This document shows positions 34,387 through 43,718 of a stretch of DNA of 62,029 bases, in pieces. Within the stretch, counting starts at the first letter, position 1, and each line of letters starts with the position of its first letter. The notes beneath the pieces were generated by a model. That model worked only from the letters and a program-made list of their open reading frames with translations, ran no database searches and was not told the origin of the DNA. This DNA comes from Bacillota bacterium. GTDB taxonomy: Bacteria; Bacillota; Clostridia; Lachnospirales; Lachnospiraceae. A program made the position numbers and the translations under genes. The stretch is taken from assembly GCA_023413555.1 (NCBI GenBank), contig JAEZPG010000012.1:1-62029 (forward strand), in the 5' to 3' direction.

Positions 34387-34644
34387 ATGGATATGATTAC
34401 AGGAACAGATATTATAAAAGCAGCTTCTGCTATAGGTGCTGGCATCGCAATGATCGCAGGTATTGGACCTGGAATCGGACAGGGTATTGCCGCTGGTTAT
34501 GGTGCTTCTGCAGTTGGACGTAACCCAGGTGCAAGAGGTAACATTATGTCTACTATGTTACTTGGTCAGGCTGTTGCTGAGACAACTGGTCTGTATGGTT
34601 TTGCCATTGCAATTATTTTATTATTCGCTAACCCACTGATCTAA
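34387..34644 (+). CDS. atpE: F0 ATP synthase subunit c, sodium-type
   Basis: 85 residues from the ATG at 34387 after AAGGAGG; the TTG at 34369 overlaps the ribosome site. Two helices. Residues P28, Q32, V63, E65, T66, T67 and Y70 fall on the same numbers as the sodium-binding c subunit of Ilyobacter tartaricus, with Thr in place of Ser at 66. The ring therefore probably binds Na+. Confidence 0.95.
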   Translation: MDMITGTDIIKAASAIGAGIAMIAGIGPGIGQGIAAGYGASAVGRNPGARGNIMSTMLLGQAVAETTGLYGFAIAIILLFANPLI

Positions 34645-34692
34645 AAGCTTTCGTTAGTAGTGGTAGTGTGGAAAACGAAAGGAGGCTAGAAA

Positions 34693-35265
34693 GTGAGCGG
34701 TATGTTGACGAGATTTAGTGGATATTCAGCATTTCTTACAGAAGGCATTCATGACAGAATCTTCGGATTGGACTGGCAGCTTCTTAATGATATCGGAGTA
34801 ACCGCATTGTCAATTTTCGTTTTGTTTCTCTTTTTGTCCTACCTGTTGTTCAATCCTGTCCGTAATTTTCTTAAGAAACGTCAGGAATTTGTGGCCAGTG
34901 AGATTGTGCATGCACAGCAGGACAAGGAAGAAGCGAATCAGGCAAAGCTTAAGTACAATGCCAGGTTAAAGGAGGTAAACAAGGAAGCAGAACAGATTCT
35001 ATCTGAGACGAGAAAGAAGGCGTTAAAGAGAGAAACAGCTATTGTGGAAGAAGCAAAGGAAGAAGCCCATCGTATAGTCATACAGGCAGGAAAGGAAGCA
35101 GAGCTAGAGAAGAGCAGAGTACAAAATGAAGTGAAACAGGAAATGATTGCAGTGGCAGCTGCGATGGCAGGCAAAATTATTGAGGTTTCCCTAGACCAAG
35201 CAAAACAGGACCAACTAGTGGAGGACGCTTTGAAGGAAATGGGTGATCGCACATGGCAAAGTTAA
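34693..35265 (+). CDS. atpF: F0 ATP synthase subunit b
   Basis: 190 residues, GTG start after GGAGG. One N-terminal membrane helix (about 30-53, TALSIFVLFLFLSYLLF) and a long charged coiled coil forming the peripheral stalk. It has about 20 more N-terminal residues than usual b subunits. Ends overlapping atpH by 13 bases. Confidence 0.93.
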   Translation: MSGMLTRFSGYSAFLTEGIHDRIFGLDWQLLNDIGVTALSIFVLFLFLSYLLFNPVRNFLKKRQEFVASEIVHAQQDKEEANQAKLKYNARLKEVNKEAEQILSETRKKALKRETAIVEEAKEEAHRIVIQAGKEAELEKSRVQNEVKQEMIAVAAAMAGKIIEVSLDQAKQDQLVEDALKEMGDRTWQS

Positions 35266-35786
35266 TTTCTAAAACCTACGGAGACGCCTTATTTGATGTG
35301 GCTTTAGAAGATGGAACCATGGACGCTCTTACAGAAGAAGTCCAGACTTTGTCTAAGGTATTTAAAGAAAATGAGGAACTGTCCAGATTTATTAGCCACC
35401 CTAAGGTATCCAAAACTGATAAAATTCAGATGATTGAACATGTATTTAAGGGGCGTTTTTCAGATACTTTAGTGGGATTTCTTGTTTTAATTATAGATAA
35501 AGGAAGATACCAAGAGATTTTTTCTATCATGGAATACTATATGGACCGAGTGCGGGAACATAAGAAAATAGGTGTTGTTTGGGTGACGAGTGCCCTTACT
35601 TTGTCTAAAAAACAACAAGAAAAGATTAAACAGAGCCTTTTAGCGACTACCCAGTACAATAAGTTGCAAATTCAGTATACAGTGGATAAAACAATTCTTG
35701 GTGGATTAATCATCCGTATTAAGGACCGTGTGGTGGATAACAGCATTAGAAGCCAGATCAAAGCAATGACAAAAGCAGTCATATAA
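35253..35786 (+). CDS. atpH: F1 ATP synthase subunit delta
   Basis: 177 residues with the OSCP/delta pattern: YGDALFDVALEDG at the N terminus, FLVLIIDKGRYQEIFSIMEYY in the middle and ILGGLIIRIKDRVVDNSIRSQ at the C terminus. It joins F1 to the b stalk. Start overlaps atpF. Confidence 0.94.
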   Translation: MAKLISKTYGDALFDVALEDGTMDALTEEVQTLSKVFKENEELSRFISHPKVSKTDKIQMIEHVFKGRFSDTLVGFLVLIIDKGRYQEIFSIMEYYMDRVREHKKIGVVWVTSALTLSKKQQEKIKQSLLATTQYNKLQIQYTVDKTILGGLIIRIKDRVVDNSIRSQIKAMTKAVI

Positions 35787-35814
35787 AATTACAGAAAGAA
35801 GGTGCATAGGTATC

Positions 35815-37326
35815 ATGAATTTAAGACCGGAAGAAATCAGTTCTGTGATTAAAGAGCAGATTCGCAATTATAGTACTAAGCTTGAAGTGTCTGACGTAGG
35901 TACTATCATTCAAGTAGCCGATGGAATTGCTCGTATTCACGGATTAGAGAATGCCATGCAAGGCGAACTTATTGAATTCCCTGGTGAAGTTTATGGTATG
36001 GTGCTTAACCTAGAGGAGGACAATGTAGGTACTGTTCTTCTCGGCTCTGCTACTCATATCAGTGAGGGTGATACGGTGAAGTCCACTGGCCGAGTAGTTG
36101 AGGTGCCGGTTGGAGATGCTATGTTAGGGCGTGTTGTAAATGCACTGGGACAGCCTATTGATGGAAAAGGACCCATTGACACAGAGAAATATCGCAAGAT
36201 TGAACGTGTGGCATCCGGTGTTATTTCCCGTAAATCCGTAGATACTCCATTGCAGACAGGTATCAAAGCGATTGATTCCATGGTACCAATCGGAAGAGGC
36301 CAGCGTGAGTTAATCATTGGCGATAGACAGACCGGTAAGACAGCGATAGCGCTTGATGCTATTATCAACCAGAAAGGCCAGGGCGTGAATTGTATCTATG
36401 TAGCCATTGGTCAGAAGGCATCTACCGTTGCCAATCTGGTAAAAACTCTTGAGGAAAGAGATGCTATGGCTTATACTACAGTAGTTGCGGCTACTGCTAG
36501 TGAACTTGCTCCTTTACAATATATTGCTCCATATGCAGGCTGTGCCATTGGAGAGGAATGGATGGAGGCAGGAAAAGATGTACTAATCATCTATGATGAT
36601 CTAAGTAAGCATGCTACAGCTTACCGTACGCTGTCCTTATTACTTCGTCGTCCACCTGGCCGTGAGGCTTATCCGGGTGATGTATTCTACCTTCACTCCA
36701 GATTACTAGAGCGAGCTGCCCGTCTATCGGATGAATTAGGTGGAGGCTCCTTGACCGCCCTTCCCATTATCGAAACCCAGGCAGGTGACGTATCTGCCTA
36801 TATTCCTACCAACGTTATTTCCATTACCGATGGACAGATTTATCTGGAGACTGAGATGTTCAACGCCGGCTTCAGACCAGCCGTTAACCCAGGTTTGTCT
36901 GTATCCCGTGTCGGTGGTAGTGCCCAGATTAAGGCTATGAAGAAGATTGCTGGACCAATCCGTATCGAGCTGGCCCAGTATCGGGAATTGGCAGCCTTCG
37001 CTCAGTTTGGTTCTGATTTGGATGCAGATACAAAAGAGAAATTGGCACAGGGTGAACGTATACGTGAGGTATTAAAACAGCCACAGTACAACCCAATGCC
37101 TGTGGAATATCAAGTTATTATCATCTATGCAGCAGTGAAGAAATATCTGTTAGATGTGCCTGTGGCACGTATTTTGGAATTTCAGAAGGGCTTATTCGAA
37201 TATCTTGATACCAAGTATCCTGAGATTCCGGAAGCAATTTGTACCAATAAGGAAATCAAAGAAGAGACAGAAGCTGGCCTAGTAAAAGCCATTGATGAAT
37301 ATAAGCAAATCTTTGCGACAGAATAG
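35815..37326 (+). CDS. atpA: F1 ATP synthase subunit alpha
   Basis: 503 residues, full length. P-loop GDRQTGKTAIA near residue 169, arginine finger in the SRVGGSAQ region, and the alpha signature PAVNPGLSVS. Non-catalytic nucleotide-binding subunit of F1. Confidence 0.98.
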   Translation: MNLRPEEISSVIKEQIRNYSTKLEVSDVGTIIQVADGIARIHGLENAMQGELIEFPGEVYGMVLNLEEDNVGTVLLGSATHISEGDTVKSTGRVVEVPVGDAMLGRVVNALGQPIDGKGPIDTEKYRKIERVASGVISRKSVDTPLQTGIKAIDSMVPIGRGQRELIIGDRQTGKTAIALDAIINQKGQGVNCIYVAIGQKASTVANLVKTLEERDAMAYTTVVAATASELAPLQYIAPYAGCAIGEEWMEAGKDVLIIYDDLSKHATAYRTLSLLLRRPPGREAYPGDVFYLHSRLLERAARLSDELGGGSLTALPIIETQAGDVSAYIPTNVISITDGQIYLETEMFNAGFRPAVNPGLSVSRVGGSAQIKAMKKIAGPIRIELAQYRELAAFAQFGSDLDADTKEKLAQGERIREVLKQPQYNPMPVEYQVIIIYAAVKKYLLDVPVARILEFQKGLFEYLDTKYPEIPEAICTNKEIKEETEAGLVKAIDEYKQIFATE

Positions 37327-37340
37327 AGAGGTGAACAAAG

Positions 37341-38222
37341 ATGGCCTCAATGAGAGATATTAAGAGGAGAAGAGATTCCATCACCAGCACCAGTCAGATT
37401 ACCAAGGCCATGAAGCTAGTGTCTACTGTAAAGCTTCAGAAGTCCAAGACTCGCGCTGAGGTATCCAAGCCTTATTTTGGGTGTATGTACAATACGGTTT
37501 CCTCCATTCTGGCCAAGGCAGGAGAGATCAATCATCCCTATACCAAGGGCAATCAATCTGGCAAAAAAGCTGTGATTCTCATTTCCTCTAACCGTGGCTT
37601 AGCCGGTGGCTATAATTCCAACGTTGTGAAGCTGATTACGGGTGGAGACTTTAAAAAGGAGGACACCGTTATTTATGCCATTGGTCGTAAGGGAAAAGAA
37701 GCCCTTGCAAGACGTGGATACCACATTCAATCGGATGACTCCGAGGTCATGAATCATCCTCTTTACAGCGATGCGGTTCAAATTGGCGCAAGAGTCCTTC
37801 AGGATTATGAAAATGGGGCAATTGGGGAGATTTATCTGGCCTATACCCTATTTAAAAATACCGTTAGCCAGATTCCTACTCTACAGCGACTTCTTCCAAT
37901 AGACACAGTCCTTAAGGACCCTTCCTTAGAAGACAAGGAGGAGCAGGACCCATACGAAACTCTGACTTTAATGAACTTTGAGCCAGAGGAAGAGGAAATC
38001 CTTAATCTATTGATTCCGAAGTACGTAAAGAGTTTATTATACGGAAGCCTCGTCCAGGCTCTTGCCAGTGAAAATGGTGCCAGAATGCAGGCAATGGATT
38101 CCGCCACCAACAATGCAAATGAAATGATAGACAATTTATCCTTAAGCTATAATCGTGCGCGGCAATCCTCCATTACTCAGGAGATTACTGAGATTGTAGC
38201 AGGTGCTAGTGCAATTAGTTAA
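37341..38222 (+). CDS. atpG: F1 ATP synthase subunit gamma
   Basis: 293 residues, the central rotor shaft. The N-terminal helix (RDIKRRRDSITSTSQITKAMKLVSTVKLQK) and C-terminal helix (ENGARMQAMDSATNNANEMI, SYNRARQSSITQEI) are the conserved ends. ATG after AGAGGTGA. Confidence 0.97.
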   Translation: MASMRDIKRRRDSITSTSQITKAMKLVSTVKLQKSKTRAEVSKPYFGCMYNTVSSILAKAGEINHPYTKGNQSGKKAVILISSNRGLAGGYNSNVVKLITGGDFKKEDTVIYAIGRKGKEALARRGYHIQSDDSEVMNHPLYSDAVQIGARVLQDYENGAIGEIYLAYTLFKNTVSQIPTLQRLLPIDTVLKDPSLEDKEEQDPYETLTLMNFEPEEEEILNLLIPKYVKSLLYGSLVQALASENGARMQAMDSATNNANEMIDNLSLSYNRARQSSITQEITEIVAGASAIS

Positions 38223-38265
38223 TTCAGCATAGACAAAAGAAACTAGAAAAGGAGTGAGAAAACAG

Positions 38266-39657
38266 TTGGCAGATGAAAACATTGGGAAAATCACTCAGGT
38301 CATTAGTGCAGTATTAGACGTCAAATTCGACAGCGGCAAACTTCCTGAAATACATGAAGCAATCAATATAGAAAGGGATCAGGGAGAGACTCTTGTGGTA
38401 GAGGTGGCGCAGCATCTGGGAGATGATACTGTTCGCTGTATCGCCATGGGTTCTACGGATGGATTAAGGCGTGGCATGGAAGCAGTTGCTACCGGTGCCC
38501 CGATCTCTGTACCAGTTGGAGAAGCAACTCTTGGTCGTATGTTTAACGTACTGGGCCAGCCAATCGATAATAAAGAAGCACCAAAGGGTGTAAGCTATGA
38601 GCCAATCCATAGAGCAGCACCACCTTTTGAGGAGCAGGCAACCTCTACGGAGATGTTAGAGACTGGCATTAAGGTGGTAGACCTTCTTTGCCCATACCAA
38701 AAAGGTGGTAAAATTGGTCTGTTCGGTGGTGCTGGTGTAGGTAAGACCGTACTGATTCAGGAACTGATTACCAACATCGCTACGGAGCATGGTGGTTATT
38801 CTGTATTTACCGGTGTAGGTGAACGAACCAGAGAGGGAAATGACCTTTACTATGAGATGATAGAATCTGGCGTTATCGATAAAACTACTATGGTGTTTGG
38901 TCAGATGAATGAACCACCAGGTGCAAGAATGAGAGTAGGTCTTACGGGACTTACCATGGCAGAGTATTTCCGTGATAAAGGTGGAAAGGATGTCCTTCTT
39001 TTCATCGATAATATCTTCCGTTTTACCCAGGCAGGATCTGAAGTATCTGCTTTATTAGGCCGTATGCCTTCCGCCGTTGGTTATCAGCCAACCCTACAGA
39101 CAGAAATGGGTTCTCTTCAGGAGCGTATTACTTCTACCAAGAGCGGTTCCATTACTTCTGTACAGGCGGTTTATGTACCAGCAGATGACTTAACTGATCC
39201 TGCTCCAGCAACCACCTTTGCCCATCTGGATGCAACCACCGTACTTAGCCGTTCCATTGTAGAGCTTGGTATCTATCCAGCCGTAGATCCATTGGATTCT
39301 ACCTCCAGAATTCTAGATCCTCGTGTGGTTGGGGAAGAGCATTATAAGGTTGCCCGTGGAATACAGGAAATCCTTCAAAGATACAAAGAACTGCAGGATA
39401 TTATCGCAATCCTTGGAATGGATGAGCTTTCCGAGGAAGAGAAGCTTATCGTTGCCCGGGCAAGAAAGGTGCAGCGTTTCTTATCCCAGCCATTCCATGT
39501 GGCTGAGCAGTTTACTGGCTTAAAAGGACAATATGTACCAATCCAGGACACCATTCAAGGTTTTAGAGAAATACTGGAAGGGAAGCATGACGATATCCCT
39601 GAAGGCCATTTCTTAAATGCCGGTAACATCGATGACGTTCTTGCTCGTGTAAAGTAG
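38266..39657 (+). CDS. atpD: F1 ATP synthase subunit beta
   Basis: 463 residues from a TTG at 38266 (MADENIGKITQ); the GTG at 38254 is only one base past AGGAG and so unlikely. Walker A GGAGVGKTV, catalytic Glu in GVGERTREGND, Walker B VLLFIDNIFRF, and the ALLGRMPSAVGYQPTL segment. Catalytic subunit of F1. Confidence 0.97.
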   Translation: MADENIGKITQVISAVLDVKFDSGKLPEIHEAINIERDQGETLVVEVAQHLGDDTVRCIAMGSTDGLRRGMEAVATGAPISVPVGEATLGRMFNVLGQPIDNKEAPKGVSYEPIHRAAPPFEEQATSTEMLETGIKVVDLLCPYQKGGKIGLFGGAGVGKTVLIQELITNIATEHGGYSVFTGVGERTREGNDLYYEMIESGVIDKTTMVFGQMNEPPGARMRVGLTGLTMAEYFRDKGGKDVLLFIDNIFRFTQAGSEVSALLGRMPSAVGYQPTLQTEMGSLQERITSTKSGSITSVQAVYVPADDLTDPAPATTFAHLDATTVLSRSIVELGIYPAVDPLDSTSRILDPRVVGEEHYKVARGIQEILQRYKELQDIIAILGMDELSEEEKLIVARARKVQRFLSQPFHVAEQFTGLKGQYVPIQDTIQGFREILEGKHDDIPEGHFLNAGNIDDVLARVK

Positions 39658-39670
39658 AGTAAGGAGGGAT

Positions 39671-40090
39671 ATGGTGGCAGATTCAAAGACTATGAAATTA
39701 CAGATTATCTCACCGGATCGCATCTTCTATGATGGAGATGTGGAAATGGTGGAAACAACAACTACAGAGGGTGACATGGGTATCTATCCAGAGCACATTC
39801 CTCTGACAGCCATTGTTGCTCCAGGAGTTTTAACCATTCACGAGCCAGAGGGAGTAAAGGAAGCGGCTCTTCATGATGGATTTATCGAAATCCAGAAAAA
39901 GAAGGTAGTTATTCTGGCAGAATCCTGTGAGTGGCCAGAGGAAATTGATGTCCATCGAGCTGAGGAAGCCAAGATTCGTGCCGAAAGAAGATTAAAAGGC
40001 ACAGAAGGAGAAATCAGTGAGTATCGTGCAGAAGCGGCTCTGCGCCGTTCCATCACAAGAATTAGTCTGGCAGAAAAATATAAGAGATAA
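39671..40090 (+). CDS. atpC: F1 ATP synthase subunit epsilon
   Basis: 139 residues: N-terminal beta-barrel (LQIISPDRIFYDGDVEMV, GDMGIYPEHIPLTAIVAPG) and C-terminal helical hairpin rich in Glu/Arg, which can inhibit ATP hydrolysis. The ATG at 39671 is three bases after AAGGAGG, and GTG 39674 is better spaced, so the true start may be one codon later. Last gene of the atp operon. Confidence 0.95.
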   Translation: MVADSKTMKLQIISPDRIFYDGDVEMVETTTTEGDMGIYPEHIPLTAIVAPGVLTIHEPEGVKEAALHDGFIEIQKKKVVILAESCEWPEEIDVHRAEEAKIRAERRLKGTEGEISEYRAEAALRRSITRISLAEKYKR

Positions 40091-40139
40091 AGAGAATCCC
40101 CGGAGCGAATGAGGTGACCCCTAAAAGTTTGACTTTATT

Positions 40140-40175
40140 AGCGTAGCAGTTTATGGCTGCTACGCTATTTTAGTT
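40140..40175 (+). terminator. Rho-independent terminator of the atp operon
   Basis: Ten-base perfect stem AGCGTAGCAG (40140-40149) and CTGCTACGCT (40157-40166), then ATTTTAGTTT. A second small hairpin TGCGCC-TTGC-GGCGCA follows at 40176-40191. Confidence 0.85.
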
Positions 40176-40333
40176 TGCGCCTTGCGGCGCACGTTTCTAA
40201 TGGGTAAAATGTGTGTTCTTTCCAAGAAAAGAAGATAATTAAGTGATGCCTCTAATCTATTTAATAATCTTAAGAATAATGTGATAACGTCAAAATTCAT
40301 ACTCTATTGTGCATAAAATTAACGGTTTATTCC

Positions 40334-40348
40334 TGTATATTTTATACA
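40334..40348 (+). promoter_or_regulatory. Palindrome upstream of the nifH promoter
   Basis: TGTATA-TTT-TATACA is a perfect 15-base inverted repeat 10 bases upstream of the -35 box, a place where an activator or repressor of nif genes could bind. The regulator is unknown. Confidence 0.4.
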
Positions 40349-40358
40349 ATTCCGTGTA

Positions 40359-40387
40359 TTGTGGTAAATTAAGGAAGTCGCTATAAT
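40359..40387 (+). promoter_or_regulatory. nifH promoter, sigma-A type
   Basis: TTGTGG (40359-40364), 17-base spacer, TATAAT (40382-40387). No sigma-54 GG-N10-GC element was seen, so nif control here is not of the NifA type. The rest of the 362-base gap holds only the atp terminator and the palindrome. Confidence 0.65.
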
Positions 40388-40452
40388 GGCTTCAATAGAA
40401 ACCAAAAGGATTGGTCTATTACTTGAAAATATTTCAGATGGAGGTACGTACT

Positions 40453-41271
40453 ATGAGACAATTAGCGATTTATGGAAAAGGTGGAATTGGTAAATCAACC
40501 ACTACACAGAATCTAACAGCCGGCTTAGCAGAGATGGGAAAACAGATTATGATAGTAGGCTGCGATCCAAAAGCAGATTCTACACGACTTGTATTAGGCG
40601 GTCTGGCTCAGAAGACAGTGTTAGATACACTGCGAGAAGAGGGCGATGATATTGACCTGGAGCAGGTCATGAAAACAGGCTATGGCAATATCCGTGGTGT
40701 GGAGTCAGGTGGACCTGAACCAGGTGTGGGCTGCGCTGGTCGTGGTATCATTACCTCCATTAATCTTTTGGAGCAACTAGGTGCCTATACCGATGATTTG
40801 GATTATGTATTCTATGATGTACTAGGAGACGTGGTATGTGGTGGTTTTGCAATGCCGATTCGTGAAGGTAAGGCACAGGAAATCTATATTGTATGTTCTG
40901 GCGAGATGATGGCCCTTTATGCAGCAAATAACATCTCAAAAGGAATTGTAAAGTATGCATCTACTGGCGGAGTTCGCTTAGGTGGTTTAATATGCAATTC
41001 CAGAAAGGTAGATGGGGAAGCAGACCTTGTAACGGCAGTAGCAGAAAAGATAGGAACACAGATGATTCATTTTGTGCCTCGTGATAATGCAGTACAAAGG
41101 GCAGAGATCAACAAGAAAACAGTCATTGATTTTAGTCCAGAGGAGCCACAGGCAGATGAATACCGGGCACTGGCAAGAAAAGTGGATGAAAATCAGATGC
41201 TGGTGATTCCTAAACCAATGAAGATTGATGAGCTAGAGGCAATATTAATGGAGCATGGATTAATGGATTAA
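40453..41271 (+). CDS. nifH: Nitrogenase iron protein NifH
   Basis: 272 residues from the ATG at 40453 after GGAGGT; longer upstream frames have no ribosome site. P-loop GKGGIGKS (8-15). The 4Fe-4S ligands are C94 (GCAGRG) and C129 (DVVCGG). R97 is the Arg modified by DraT in other bacteria. It passes electrons to NifDK with ATP hydrolysis. First gene of nifH-I1-I2-D-K. The short C terminus and sequence resemble clostridial and archaeal NifH. Confidence 0.97.
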   Translation: MRQLAIYGKGGIGKSTTTQNLTAGLAEMGKQIMIVGCDPKADSTRLVLGGLAQKTVLDTLREEGDDIDLEQVMKTGYGNIRGVESGGPEPGVGCAGRGIITSINLLEQLGAYTDDLDYVFYDVLGDVVCGGFAMPIREGKAQEIYIVCSGEMMALYAANNISKGIVKYASTGGVRLGGLICNSRKVDGEADLVTAVAEKIGTQMIHFVPRDNAVQRAEINKKTVIDFSPEEPQADEYRALARKVDENQMLVIPKPMKIDELEAILMEHGLMD

Positions 41272-41350
41272 GTAAAGTGTGGCTACTAGGTCTGTACTTT
41301 AACAGAAAAATAAAGGTGTGTGCAAGTGCTTTGTGCAGAAAGGAGACAGT

Positions 41351-41677
41351 ATGTATTTAATTAGATCAATTATTCGACCAGAGAAGGTAAATGAGGTGTT
41401 GTCAGAATTATTATCCGCCGGCTTTCCATCCGTAACAAAGATGGATGTATATGGTCGTGGCAAGCAAAAGGGTATCCGTATTGGTGATATTACCTATGAT
41501 GAGATTCCGAAAGAAATGCTTTTAATGGTAGTCAAGGATGAGGACAAAGACGATGCTATCAAGATTGTCATGAAGTATGCAAGAACTGGCCAAAATGGTA
41601 ACTTTGGTGATGGAAGAATCTTTGTTAGTCCAGTGGAAGAAGCCTATACAATTAGTACAAAATCAAAAGAATTATAG
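41351..41677 (+). CDS. nifI1: PII-like nitrogenase regulator NifI1
   Basis: 108 residues from the ATG at 41351 after AAAGGAG. GlnB fold with VTKMDVYGRGKQKGI at the T-loop base and GDGRIFVSPVEEAYTI near the C terminus. In methanogens and clostridia NifI1 and NifI2 form a complex that blocks NifDK when nitrogen is plentiful and is released by 2-oxoglutarate. Position between nifH and nifD is diagnostic. Confidence 0.93.
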   Translation: MYLIRSIIRPEKVNEVLSELLSAGFPSVTKMDVYGRGKQKGIRIGDITYDEIPKEMLLMVVKDEDKDDAIKIVMKYARTGQNGNFGDGRIFVSPVEEAYTISTKSKEL

Positions 41678-41688
41678 GAGGAACTGCC

Positions 41689-42075
41689 ATGAAAGAAGTC
41701 TTAATTATCGTTAGACTCAATAAGATAAGCCGAACAAAAGAAGCTTTAACCAATGCGGGGATCCTAGGTTTTACATGCAAGAAGGTGATGGGGAGGGGAA
41801 AGAAGATGAATATTTCTGAACTGTTTCCAGTACTAGATCAAGAGGAGTTACCGGCAAGTCCAGTAGGTGAGTATTTTACGGAGGGCAGCCGCCTGATTCC
41901 TAAGCGATTATTTACCATTATGGCACAAGACGAAGATGTGGAAAAGATTGTAACTGCAGTAATGGAAGTGAATAGTACCAATAATCCTGGCGATGGCAAG
42001 ATCTTTGTATTACCAATTACCGCTGCGTATCGTATTCGTGATGGGCAACAACAAGAGGGCTCAGATTCATATTAG
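41689..42075 (+). CDS. nifI2: PII-like nitrogenase regulator NifI2
   Basis: 128 residues, AGGAGG site, 11 bases after nifI1. Second GlnB-like protein with a longer T-loop (GKKMNISELFPVLDQEELPAS region) and the C-terminal GDGKIFVLPITAAYRIRDG block. Works with NifI1 on NifDK. Confidence 0.93.
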   Translation: MKEVLIIVRLNKISRTKEALTNAGILGFTCKKVMGRGKKMNISELFPVLDQEELPASPVGEYFTEGSRLIPKRLFTIMAQDEDVEKIVTAVMEVNSTNNPGDGKIFVLPITAAYRIRDGQQQEGSDSY

Positions 42076-42089
42076 GAAGGAGGGAGGAT

Positions 42090-43718
42090 ATGGAGATGCA
42101 TGGTAATGAGTTGAGAGAGAAAGTTTTAGAAAAATATAGTGCGAAAGTGTATCGCAATAGGAAACAGCATTTAGTCAGTATAGACCCAGAAGGAAGCAAT
42201 GAGTTAACCGCCAATGTTCGTACCATTCCTGGGATTATTACACAACGTGGTTGTTGTTATGCGGGGTGTAAGGGTGTGGTACTGGGGCCGATTAGTGATA
42301 ATGCTATTATTGTACATGGTCCAATTGGCTGCTCCTTTTATACATGGGGTACCAGGAGGCATAAGCAAGTAGAGACAGACCGCCATGGGGAACATGCAGA
42401 TTGTTATGTAGAGTATTGTTTTTCCACGGATATGCAAGAGTCCAATATCGTATTTGGTGGAGAGAAAAAGTTGAAGAAAGCAATTGAGGAGTGTATGCGA
42501 ATCTATCAACCAAAGATGCTTAGTATTTGCTCCACCTGTCCCGTGGGATTAATCGGGGATGACATACACGCCGTTGCAAAATGGGCCAGAGATCAGTATC
42601 CAGGGTTAATGTGCGTAGCCTTCTCTTGTGAAGGGTATAAAGGTGTAACCCAGTCTGCTGGTCACCATATTGCATCCAATCAATTGGTACGTTTTGTAAT
42701 CGGTACTGGAGATCATAAACCAGAAAAGAAGTTTTCGGTCAACATGCTTGGTGAGTACAACATTGGTGGAGATGGCTGGGAGACTGAGAAATTGCTGAAC
42801 CGCTGTGGAATCGAGGTAGTCTGTGGTATGACAGGAACTGGTACGTATCGAGATATAAAAAACGCCCATTTAGCAGATTTAAACCTAGTACAGTGTCACC
42901 GTTCCATTAACTATGTAGCAGAAATGATGCAAGATAAATATGGAATCGACTGGATTAAAGTGAATTTTATTGGCATCGACGCTACGAGAAAATCTCTTCG
43001 ATCCATTGGTGCGTATTTTAATGATCCAGATTTAATTGCAAGAATTGAGCAGGTAATAGAGGATGAAGAAAGCGCGGTGGCAGAGGAAATGGAGTACTAT
43101 AGGAGTAAGCTTAAAGGCAAGACAGCAGCGATCTATGTGGGAGGCTCAAGGTCTCATCACTACCAGATGCTGTTACAGGATCTAGGAATGACAACGATAC
43201 TTGCTGGTTATGAATTTGCCCATAGAGATGATTACGAGGGTCGTAAGGTAATTCCAGAGATTAAAGTGGATGCGGATTCTAAGAATATTGAGAGCTTAAC
43301 CTTTGGACCAGATGAGAGATATTATAATGCAGACCGAATCTCCGAGGAACATCGAGAAAAGCTTATAGCAGATTCTGAGGTTGATTTAAATGATTACCAG
43401 GGTATGGCTGCGGATATGCAAAAAGGTGCTTTGATGGTAGATGACTTAAATCATTTTGAAACCGAGGAATTCCTAAAGGAGTTAAAACCAGATGTGTTCT
43501 TCTCTGGCATCAAAGATAAGTATGTGGTGCAAAAGGCAGGAATGCTTTCTAGACAAATCCATTCCTATGATTATCAAGGCCCTTATACTTGTTTTCAAGG
43601 AGCCACAAGGTTTGGCCATGATCTGGTCATGGGCCTTTATGTTCCAGCTTGGAGCTTTATTACTGCTCCATGGAAGAACAAAGCAACGCTAATTGGACAG
43701 CTAGGAGGTGAAGCATAA
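42090..43718 (+). CDS. nifD: Nitrogenase MoFe protein alpha chain NifD
   Basis: 542 residues. P-cluster Cys in QRGC (residue 55), GPIGC (81) and STCPVG; FeMo-cofactor ligands C269 (LNLVQC) and H491 (QIHSYDY); His of GHHIAS. A segment of about 50 extra residues near 390-440 is the insertion typical of the C. pasteurianum group, so this is Mo nitrogenase of the clostridial type. Overlaps nifK by one base. Confidence 0.97.
   Translation: MEMHGNELREKVLEKYSAKVYRNRKQHLVSIDPEGSNELTANVRTIPGIITQRGCCYAGCKGVVLGPISDNAIIVHGPIGCSFYTWGTRRHKQVETDRHGEHADCYVEYCFSTDMQESNIVFGGEKKLKKAIEECMRIYQPKMLSICSTCPVGLIGDDIHAVAKWARDQYPGLMCVAFSCEGYKGVTQSAGHHIASNQLVRFVIGTGDHKPEKKFSVNMLGEYNIGGDGWETEKLLNRCGIEVVCGMTGTGTYRDIKNAHLADLNLVQCHRSINYVAEMMQDKYGIDWIKVNFIGIDATRKSLRSIGAYFNDPDLIARIEQVIEDEESAVAEEMEYYRSKLKGKTAAIYVGGSRSHHYQMLLQDLGMTTILAGYEFAHRDDYEGRKVIPEIKVDADSKNIESLTFGPDERYYNADRISEEHREKLIADSEVDLNDYQGMAADMQKGALMVDDLNHFETEEFLKELKPDVFFSGIKDKYVVQKAGMLSRQIHSYDYQGPYTCFQGATRFGHDLVMGLYVPAWSFITAPWKNKATLIGQLGGEA

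Noticed and set aside
40091..40452. Sigma-54 promoter before nifH
   Set aside because: No GG-N10-GC element was found; a sigma-A-like promoter is present instead.
41272..41350. Terminator between nifH and nifI1
   Set aside because: Only a weak six-base pairing (TAAAGT with ACTTTA) without a T-tract was found.
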